Source: Hysterangium stoloniferum
Lineage: Eukaryota > Basidiomycota > Agaricomycetes > Hysterangiales > Hysterangiaceae
Direction: 5' to 3'
Assembly (NCBI GenBank): GCA_015178975.1
Contig: WHVD01000001.1
Coordinates: 4,377,012-4,441,011 of the forward strand
Length of the DNA: 64,000 nucleotides
The notes below the pieces were generated by a model. The model worked only from the letters and a program-made list of their open reading frames with translations, had not been told where the DNA came from and ran no database searches. The position numbers were made by a program, and so were the translations under genes. Shown here piece by piece: positions 55,113 through 64,000 of this stretch (positions are counted from its first letter, which is position 1; each line of letters opens with the position of its first letter).

Positions 55113-58100
55113 ACCTAATACTCCTCCTCGAGTTTTGAAGAAGTAGGTCCTAAACGTTCTGTGTGATGGTAGTGAATGGGTGAGGAGAGTGGTTTCGTCA
55201 ATATATCCAGTCATTTGTTTAGTTGATTGATAGATAAGTTGGATAGTGCCGTTTTCAATCAAATGACAAATGAAGTGGTATTTCACTTCAATGTGTTTCA
55301 TTCTTCTCAAAGCGCATTGGTTTTGTGCGAATGCAATAGTACCTTGATTATCTTCAAAAATTGCCGTTGGTTCTTCATATATTATATTAAGTTCTTCGAG
55401 GAAATGACGCATCCACATAATTTCATGAGCTGCTTCTGAAAGCGCAATATACTCCACTTCTGTGGATGAAAGGGTGACTGTTGACTGCTTCCTCAAAGAC
55501 CAAGATACCGTTCCTGAACCTAAAAAAATTGCATATCCTCCTGTTGAACATCTATCCTCTTGATCTCCTGCAAAATCGGCATCTGAATATCCATGCAGGC
55601 AAAGAGCTTGTCCTCCCAAGCGAAGTTCGAAATCGCGAGTCGTATACAAATATTGTAGGATGTGTTTAGCTAAGTCCCAATGAATTCTCGCGGGATTTGA
55701 TGAATATTGAGATAGTTTGTTAACAGAATATGCGATATTGGGACGCGATACTGTAGCTGCGAACATCAAACTTCCAATAAGTTCACAATAGGGCAATTTT
55801 TCAACTTCATTTCGTTCTTCTTCAGTATCTGGACGAATAATAGAGGCGAAATTGATTCCAAGTGATATGGGAGTTCGAATTGGCTCGGAATTTTGTATGT
55901 TGAACTTCTTCGCTATATTTTCAATATATTCCCTCTGTGATATAAATGCTGATTTCGATTCAGCATCTCGACGGATACTCGTTCCCAATATCCAATGGGC
56001 CTCGCCTTTGCTCGAAATTCCAAATCATTCGTGGAATGCCTTTTCGAGATCTAGGAGCCGTTTTTCATCACCTATGGCAGTTGTGTCATCCACCCAAAAT
56101 GCAACTACAGCCTAACTTCCGTCGTCCCATATTTTGAAGAATGTAGCACTGTCAAAATCGGAACAGAACCAGGTGAGTTCTTTAACCATAAAATCATACA
56201 GCGTTTTTCTCAACTCATTGCCTCCCTGTTTTGTTCCATATAGAGCCTTCAATAACGGTAATGCTAAATTTTCCTTTCCGGGTTCTTCAAACCCCTCCGG
56301 TTGTTGAACCCAAACCTTTTCTTTCATTGTCCCATGTAAGTACGCCGATTTGACATCGAATTGATGTATAGCTGAATTTGTTATTGCTCCCAGTGCCAGT
56401 AAAATTTGGAACGTTTCCCACTTCATGACTGGTGCGTATGTTTCATTAAAATGTAATCCAGGAATTTGACTAAATCCTTTTACGACAATTCGTACTTTCC
56501 TCTTTATTAGTTCGCCATTCTTGTACGATCCACGACACACCGTTCTGGTTTTTAAAACATGTGTTCCTGGCGGCAGTTCTTCAGGTGCGCTGAATACATT
56601 ATGTTCTACCATATTCTTCCACTCTGCCTGCCTAGCTTCTTCCCAAGCTAATCCTTCGTCTCCTGGCATATTCAATGCCTCCTCTATCGTCAGATTGCCC
56701 AATGTCGAGAAAACAACCGGTACGTTAGAATCTTCCAATTCTTTTTCTTCGACTGACAATAAACTTCGAATTCCTTCCTGCACTTTACCAGATCTTGTTA
56801 TTCCACGAGGATAGTCAGGTATGTTTGACACTAATTGGGATTCTTCTCTCATCATAGTTTCCTCTTTTTCTTTGATAGGTCGAGGACGAGGCGGGATACG
56901 GATCGTGAGTCTAGGTTGAGGCTCTTTTTCGGGTTGCATTGGATGTACTCTATTTATATTCCTAAATTGACCTTCATCTCCATAAGGCACCAGTGATGGC
57001 AATGTCATCGCATCTTCATGGAATATCGCATCGCGTACCTTTTCGATCCTCCTTGTTCCAGGGAACCACACTAAATATCCAGATGAATACGGTTCATATC
57101 CAACCATATAACCCATCTTCGAACGTGAGTCCCACTTCTGACGTCTTTGCTTAGGAACTGCCACACTAACTGGACTTCCAAAGATCCGCAAATGTGCTAA
57201 ATCTGGCTTCTCTCCCGTTATCCTTTCAATAGGTGTATGTCCATTGTTTGCATGTGATGGACTACAATTCCTCAAATATACCATCGTTTTGACTGCGATA
57301 GACCACAAGAATTTAGGGAGTTTTGATGCATAAAGTAAGTTTTGTGCACCTTCCGCTATTTTCGTCGCATATAACATTGTTCTTGCCCCTTCAGTAATGG
57401 TGCGTATACCTCTTTCTGCAACACCATTTTGCTGCGGCGTATATGGCACCGAGGTAAATAAAGCTATACCTTTCGATAACAGATAGCTTCTAAATTCCAA
57501 ATTTATTAGCTCGGTTCCGTTATCCGTCATAACTCCTTGGACCCTCGTATTGAATAACGTTTCCAGTTGAGTTATATATTCCTTTATTTTGTGCACCACT
57601 TCCAGCTTGCTTGCTAATGTTTCAACCCATACAGCACGGGAGAAGTCGTCAACAACAATAATGAAATAACGCTTTTTGTCAAAACTTATCGTTTCCATAC
57701 GTTCGGCAAGATCCATATGGAGTAATTCTCCCAATTTCGTCGCTCTAGTATGTCCAGTTTTGAATGGGTTTCTGCACTGTTTACCTTCAATACATGCAAT
57801 GCAGTCAGCTTTGAAACCTTCAATTTCTTCAATCTCCATTCCGGTCGCAAAATGTCGTGCAAGATTCCTAATAGCGTTCATGCTCAAATGCCCCAAACGC
57901 TGATGCCATTTCATAATATTGCATGTCGAATTCGCAGAAAACATTATAGGTACGTCTTCCAACCTATTTTGTAATTCATCATCTGATAGATTTGTATATT
58001 CGCATACTGGTGATGACACGGAGATCGTATCCAGCTGGAAAGGGTATACATTACCCCTCTCATTCGCCTCAATCAGTGTATGGCCTGACGAATCGACAAT

Positions 58101-59387
58101 TGTAGAACCAGTTTTGCTCAACATAACGCGATATCCATCCTTAAAAAACTGTGCGGGATTAAGGAGTCACACTTTAACTTCAGGAGTCCATTCGACATTG
58201 GGAATTTTGCCTATAAACTCCGGACCATGTTCCATAACTTTGAAACGCAATGTTCCAATACCTCTGGCATAAATATAAGTGCCATTTGCCATTTGAATTT
58301 TCTTCGGATTTTTGTATGCCATAAAATCGTGTAAGTCATACATACTCGGCACATAATGTCCTGATGCTGCGGAATCCAGGAAATATTTATGTGGCACACT
58401 CTCCTTACTCAAGAAAAATGTGGATTTGACGGCAGTAAACATTCCCCTACTTGCAACTGAGGGAGATGGCGTATTTCCAGATGAGTCGTTACTTCTATTT
58501 TGGTTCTTCCAATTTTCAGATTGCTGAGCATATCTCTGCTTTCTTTTAGGACAATCGCTTGCCCAATGCGACAAATCCCTGCATTCGAAACAACCAGATT
58601 GTGGAGTACTCCTCCTGATCTGAGTTCCTTGTGGAATGGCAGCACGACCATGACCCCTATTATGAAATGCTCCTCGCTGCGTACTGATTCCCCTCTGGGG
58701 GCGAAATGTGGAACCTTCGCCCCTCTGGGCACGAAATGTGGAACCTTCGCCATAGCCTGGACGTATTTCTTTTCAAATCTCAACTTGACGCAGTTTATTG
58801 ACTACTTCCTCCACAGTATCAACATCATAATTGATTGTCATTGACATTATATCGAAATCCTCGGGTAGCGTACTCATGAATAGGCTGAGGTAGTCAGCAT
58901 TCGTGATGGCATGACCAGCCTCCAACAATTTAAGTCTGATGGAGTCCATTTGGGATTTATATTCGATAATTCCTGTACCATCGTAATGCATACGAACGAG
59001 TTCGGAAAGTAGCGTCACACGACTATTGGCCAATCGCATTCCGTAAGTCATCTTCAAAGTTTCCCACGCATTGACCAGATTACTATCCACCATTATAGCC
59101 ACCCTGGGCTCATCTTCAACACGGAGCATTATCTCGCTGTAGGCCCTCTTCTTTTGAAGTTCCCAGGCCTCTTTGATCTCAAGTTCCTCCATCGTCGGAA
59201 CCTTCACATCTATGCATATAGGATCCACCAGTTCTCCAGTTACAACCTTCCATTGATTCAAAGACTCCAGCACGGTTTTCATACCCCCGCTCCAAGTAAA
59301 ATAATTGTCTTTGTGTAACTTCAGAAAAACTTGGTCCCGGGCTGTTACCAGTGCGTGCACCTCAAGGTGAGGTGCTCGCTCATTCAC
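55113..59387 (-). pseudogene. copia-K gag-pol (left palindrome arm)
   Basis: One minus-strand frame spans the whole polyprotein, broken only by TGA 58773-58775, TGA 58167-58169, TAG 56112-56114 and TGA 56025-56027. Gag opens with FLKLHKDNYFTWSGGM, then the zinc knuckle CFECRDLSHWASDC and protease FLDSAASGHYV. The pre-integrase finger is WHQRLGHLS...CIACIEGK, integrase has LHMDLAE, MTDNGTEL and QNGVAERG, and RT has IHQFDVKSAYLHG and FWVDDTT. RNase H has YSDADFAGDQ, STEVEYIALSE and FEDNQGTIAF. The 5' end is truncated at ~59338 and joined to an opposite-strand ORF. Nothing upstream resembles a 5' LTR. Confidence 0.92.
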
Positions 59388-59804
59388 GAGCAGGCCACGG
59401 GGTCCAGTTCATGGGAGAATGGCGGGTTGGATGGATACTCCGGTCTGGAGGAGGTTTTGGGATGGATCGCCGAGGGCATAGAGGCCCAGAATGAGTTGCT
59501 CCGGAAGAGCAACAAGGTCAGTGTGGTGATGGCGAACGATCTCTGTGCACTCCGTGGGGACCATTTCAAGTTCCTTATGGAGTATGCCCACTTTGTATAT
59601 GACAAGCTGGAGGCCGGGAGTTCCGAGGAAGCCAGTTCAGATGAGGAGGAGGTGCCTGCAGAGGTCGTGGAGCTACCCGAGGAGATGAATGAGGTGGGAA
59701 AGGCTGAGGTGGAAAAAGAGGCAGGGAAAAAAGATAGCCCCATCAATGTAGATGAATAGAAGTAAAAACTTAATAGTAATTTGAACATAAAAGTAAAGTG
59801 TGAA
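55870..59804. repeat. left arm of giant palindrome
   Basis: Positions p here and 119869-p on the right are complementary. For example, the 670-codon ORF at 56112-58124 (minus) is mirrored exactly at 61745-63757 (plus). The only difference noticed is one extra A on the right near 63950. The arm may extend further left; the right copy is cut at the window end. Confidence 0.95.
59331..59759 (+). CDS. hypothetical protein with CxxC motif and acidic tail (left copy)
   Basis: An open frame of 142 codons begins with GCYQCVHLKVRCS, resembling half of a zinc-cluster or gag-associated Cys motif. A central helical stretch (EGIEAQNELLRKSNKVSVVM) and a strongly acidic tail (EEASSDEEEVPAEVVELPEE) follow. 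Similar Cys-then-acidic-tail proteins occur around basidiomycete retroelements, but I cannot name the family. The true start may lie upstream, since the first codons overlap the junction with the copia-K gag on the other strand. Confidence 0.5.
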   Translation: MVPGCYQCVHLKVRCSLIHEQATGSSSWENGGLDGYSGLEEVLGWIAEGIEAQNELLRKSNKVSVVMANDLCALRGDHFKFLMEYAHFVYDKLEAGSSEEASSDEEEVPAEVVELPEEMNEVGKAEVEKEAGKKDSPINVDE

Positions 59805-60064
59805 GAAACCTCATGGATTTTGGCCACAGAACTCGGTAATGCCATGGAAATCGTTACTGACTTTCATACAGCTTACCCGCTCAAACCTGGACCATTATCT
59901 TCTCTCTAACTGCACTCCGCAGACCCCGTGTTACGTTTGGACTCATTTTCATTATTCCCTGTCACCCTATGTCTCTCTTTGCTTTTACAGGTTCTGACAT
60001 GTCTTGTCAAGTCTTTAAGCGGACTCTCCGCGGACTTTGGCTTTGACTTTTATTTTTTATGTTT
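59805..60064. other. palindrome spacer
   Basis: The 260-bp unique centre of the inverted duplication. It has no significant ORF and is pyrimidine-rich on the plus strand. Complementarity ends at GTGTGAA on the left and begins at TTCACAC on the right. Confidence 0.9.
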
Positions 60065-60109
60065 TTCACACTTTACTTTTATGTTCAAATTACTATTAAG
60101 TTTTTACTT

Positions 60110-60538
60110 CTATTCATCTACATTGATGGGGCTATCTTTTTTCCCTGCCTCTTTTTCCACCTCAGCCTTTCCCACCTCATTCATCTCCTCGGGTAGCTCC
60201 ACGACCTCTGCAGGCACCTCCTCCTCATCTGAACTGGCTTCCTCGGAACTCCCGGCCTCCAGCTTGTCATATACAAAGTGGGCATACTCCATAAGGAACT
60301 TGAAATGGTCCCCACGGAGTGCACAGAGATCGTTCGCCATCACCACACTGACCTTGTTGCTCTTCCGGAGCAACTCATTCTGGGCCTCTATGCCCTCGGC
60401 GATCCATCCCAAAACCTCCTCCAGACCGGAGTATCCATCCAACCCGCCATTCTCCCATGAACTGGACCCCGTGGCCTGCTCGTGAATGAGCGAGCACCTC
60501 ACCTTGAGGTGCACGCACTGGTAACAGCCCGGGACCAA
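60110..60538 (-). CDS. hypothetical protein with CxxC motif and acidic tail (right copy)
   Basis: Exact mirror of 59331-59759, same 142-residue product. The two copies diverge from the spacer in a tail-to-tail arrangement: their 3' ends face each other across ~350 bp. Confidence 0.5.
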   Translation of the reverse strand: MVPGCYQCVHLKVRCSLIHEQATGSSSWENGGLDGYSGLEEVLGWIAEGIEAQNELLRKSNKVSVVMANDLCALRGDHFKFLMEYAHFVYDKLEAGSSEEASSDEEEVPAEVVELPEEMNEVGKAEVEKEAGKKDSPINVDE

Positions 60539-63500
60539 GTTTTTCTGAAGTTACACAAAGACAATTATTTTACTTGGAGCGGGGGTATGAAAACCGTGCT
60601 GGAGTCTTTGAATCAATGGAAGGTTGTAACTGGAGAACTGGTGGATCCTATATGCATAGATGTGAAGGTTCCGACGATGGAGGAACTTGAGATCAAAGAG
60701 GCCTGGGAACTTCAAAAGAAGAGGGCCTACAGCGAGATAATGCTCCGTGTTGAAGATGAGCCCAGGGTGGCTATAATGGTGGATAGTAATCTGGTCAATG
60801 CGTGGGAAACTTTGAAGATGACTTACGGAATGCGATTGGCCAATAGTCGTGTGACGCTACTTTCCGAACTCGTTCGTATGCATTACGATGGTACAGGAAT
60901 TATCGAATATAAATCCCAAATGGACTCCATCAGACTTAAATTGTTGGAGGCTGGTCATGCCATCACGAATGCTGACTACCTCAGCCTATTCATGAGTACG
61001 CTACCCGAGGATTTCGATATAATGTCAATGACAATCAATTATGATGTTGATACTGTGGAGGAAGTAGTCAATAAACTGCGTCAAGTTGAGATTTGAAAAG
61101 AAATACGTCCAGGCTATGGCGAAGGTTCCACATTTCGTGCCCAGAGGGGCGAAGGTTCCACATTTCGCCCCCAGAGGGGAATCAGTACGCAGCGAGGAGC
61201 ATTTCATAATAGGGGTCATGGTCGTGCTGCCATTCCACAAGGAACTCAGATCAGGAGGAGTACTCCACAATCTGGTTGTTTCGAATGCAGGGATTTGTCG
61301 CATTGGGCAAGCGATTGTCCTAAAAGAAAGCAGAGATATGCTCAGCAATCTGAAAATTGGAAGAACCAAAATAGAAGTAACGACTCATCTGGAAATACGC
61401 CATCTCCCTCAGTTGCAAGTAGGGGAATGTTTACTGCCGTCAAATCCACATTTTTCTTGAGTAAGGAGAGTGTGCCACATAAATATTTCCTGGATTCCGC
61501 AGCATCAGGACATTATGTGCCGAGTATGTATGACTTACACGATTTTATGGCATACAAAAATCCGAAGAAAATTCAAATGGCAAATGGCACTTATATTTAT
61601 GCCAGAGGTATTGGAACATTGCGTTTCAAAGTTATGGAACATGGTCCGGAGTTTATAGGCAAAATTCCCAATGTCGAATGGACTCCTGAAGTTAAAGTGT
61701 GACTCCTTAATCCCGCACAGTTTTTTAAGGATGGATATCGCGTTATGTTGAGCAAAACTGGTTCTACAATTGTCGATTCGTCAGGCCATACACTGATTGA
61801 GGCGAATGAGAGGGGTAATGTATACCCTTTCCAGCTGGATACGATCTCCGTGTCATCACCAGTATGCGAATATACAAATCTATCAGATGATGAATTACAA
61901 AATAGGTTGGAAGACGTACCTATAATGTTTTCTGCGAATTCGACATGCAATATTATGAAATGGCATCAGCGTTTGGGGCATTTGAGCATGAACGCTATTA
62001 GGAATCTTGCACGACATTTTGCGACCGGAATGGAGATTGAAGAAATTGAAGGTTTCAAAGCTGACTGCATTGCATGTATTGAAGGTAAACAGTGCAGAAA
62101 CCCATTCAAAACTGGACATACTAGAGCGACGAAATTGGGAGAATTACTCCATATGGATCTTGCCGAACGTATGGAAACGATAAGTTTTGACAAAAAGCGT
62201 TATTTCATTATTGTTGTTGACGACTTCTCCCGTGCTGTATGGGTTGAAACATTAGCAAGCAAGCTGGAAGTGGTGCACAAAATAAAGGAATATATAACTC
62301 AACTGGAAACGTTATTCAATACGAGGGTCCAAGGAGTTATGACGGATAACGGAACCGAGCTAATAAATTTGGAATTTAGAAGCTATCTGTTATCGAAAGG
62401 TATAGCTTTATTTACCTCGGTGCCATATACGCCGCAGCAAAATGGTGTTGCAGAAAGAGGTATACGCACCATTACTGAAGGGGCAAGAACAATGTTATAT
62501 GCGACGAAAATAGCGGAAGGTGCACAAAACTTACTTTATGCATCAAAACTCCCTAAATTCTTGTGGTCTATCGCAGTCAAAACGATGGTATATTTGAGGA
62601 ATTGTAGTCCATCACATGCAAACAATGGACATACACCTATTGAAAGGATAACGGGAGAGAAGCCAGATTTAGCACATTTGCGGATCTTTGGAAGTCCAGT
62701 TAGTGTGGCAGTTCCTAAGCAAAGACGTCAGAAGTGGGACTCACGTTCGAAGATGGGTTATATGGTTGGATATGAACCGTATTCATCTGGATATTTAGTG
62801 TGGTTCCCTGGAACAAGGAGGATCGAAAAGGTACGCGATGCGATATTCCATGAAGATGCGATGACATTGCCATCACTGGTGCCTTATGGAGATGAAGGTC
62901 AATTTAGGAATATAAATAGAGTACATCCAATGCAACCCGAAAAAGAGCCTCAACCTAGACTCACGATCCGTATCCCGCCTCGTCCTCGACCTATCAAAGA
63001 AAAAGAGGAAACTATGATGAGAGAAGAATCCCAATTAGTGTCAAACATACCTGACTATCCTCGTGGAATAACAAGATCTGGTAAAGTGCAGGAAGGAATT
63101 CGAAGTTTATTGTCAGTCGAAGAAAAAGAATTGGAAGATTCTAACGTACCGGTTGTTTTCTCGACATTGGGCAATCTGACGATAGAGGAGGCATTGAATA
63201 TGCCAGGAGACGAAGGATTAGCTTGGGAAGAAGCTAGGCAGGCAGAGTGGAAGAATATGGTAGAACATAATGTATTCAGCGCACCTGAAGAACTGCCGCC
63301 AGGAACACATGTTTTAAAAACCAGAACGGTGTGTCGTGGATCGTACAAGAATGGCGAACTAATAAAGAGGAAAGTACGAATTGTCGTAAAAGGATTTAGT
63401 CAAATTCCTGGATTACATTTTAATGAAACATACGCACCAGTCATGAAGTGGGAAACGTTCCAAATTTTACTGGCACTGGGAGCAATAACAAATTCAGCTA

Positions 63501-64000
63501 TACATCAATTCGATGTCAAATCGGCGTACTTACATGGGACAATGAAAGAAAAGGTTTGGGTTCAACAACCGGAGGGGTTTGAAGAACCCGGAAAGGAAAA
63601 TTTAGCATTACCGTTATTGAAGGCTCTATATGGAACAAAACAGGGAGGCAATGAGTTGAGAAAAACGCTGTATGATTTTATGGTTAAAGAACTCACCTGG
63701 TTCTGTTCCGATTTTGACAGTGCTACATTCTTCAAAATATGGGACGACGGAAGTTAGGCTGTAGTTGCATTTTGGGTGGATGACACAACTGCCATAGGTG
63801 ATGAAAAACGGCTCCTAGATCTCGAAAAGGCATTCCACGAATGATTTGGAATTTCGAGCAAAGGCGAGGCCCATTGGATATTGGGAACGAGTATCCGTCG
63901 AGATGCTGAATCGAAATCAGCATTTATATCACAGAGGGAATATATTGAAAAATATAGCGAAGAAGTTCAACATACAAAATTCCGAGCCAATTCGAACTCC
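60482..64000 (+). pseudogene. copia-K gag-pol (right palindrome arm, partial)
   Basis: Mirror of the left arm from gag to the connection after the RT catalytic box. The same four stops are present: TGA 61094-61096, TGA 61700-61702, TAG 63755-63757 and TGA 63842-63844. An additional frameshift comes from the extra A near 63950. The rest, including RNase H and any LTR, lies beyond the window. Shared stops show that the duplication happened after the element was dead. Confidence 0.92.

Larger units (their letters stand above)
60065..64000. repeat. right arm of giant palindrome
   Basis: Reverse complement of 55870-59804, cut by the window edge. One extra A in a run near 63950 (GAAAAATATAG against GAAAATATAG on the left) is the only difference I noticed. 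It breaks the RT/RNase H frame on this side. Confidence 0.95.

Noticed and set aside
59384-60485. Ser-rich 153- and 185-codon ORFs around the palindrome centre
   Set aside because: They are antisense to the acidic-tail ORF, which gives the more protein-like sequence in both arms.

Overview
The window looks like transposon-dense DNA from a filamentous basidiomycete, probably an agaricomycete. The evidence is the ~50-60 nt GT-AG introns, a fungal VPS15 relative, a GH89 exon and Ty1/copia and Ty3/gypsy retrotransposons. Genus cannot be fixed from sequence; a Cantharellales-like fungus is only a guess. Almost nothing is an intact host gene. Family names (LTR-A, B, C, D, F; copia-B, E, G, H, K; gypsy-B, F) are labels made for this window.

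Layout. 1-2790: 5' end of gypsy-B, broken in gag and truncated in RT; its LTR defines LTR-B. 2791-8830: rearranged copia-E remnants, a 1.28-kb solo LTR-A, and repeats carrying polypurine-tract-like motifs. 8985-15249: minus-strand gypsy-F with chromodomain, integrase, RNase H, RT, gag and 5' LTR. 16978-17550: one intact ORF with a PD-(D/E)XK-like pattern. 17915-24822: two dead Tc1/mariner copies and a minus-strand copia, riddled with insertions (a hAT-like MITE, solo LTRs, a 255-bp tRNA-bearing element) and carrying a local inversion. 24964-28150: decayed LTRs. 28315-28368: a degenerate hammerhead ribozyme. 29817-30190: a small three-exon gene. 33600-37082: a 5'-truncated, broken, intron-containing copy of VPS15. 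37641-40402: a TATA promoter, a tandem array whose 96-bp units look like exon plus intron, a complete type III hammerhead ribozyme, then a second copy of the promoter. 40616-41722: the 3' exon of a GH89 gene. 41740-54149: copia-B and copia-H with nested LTRs, including a four-level nest. 54830-64000: copia-K, sitting in a nearly perfect inverted duplication of at least 3.9 kb centred at 59934.5.

Twelve LTR-type insertions have exact 5-bp target-site duplications (one of them with its second copy inverted), so the order of insertion can be read directly. The most unusual material is the ribozyme/intron-array locus, the tRNA-bearing mini-LTR element, the inversion that split an LTR, the palindrome, and a stop codon shared by two diverged copia lineages.
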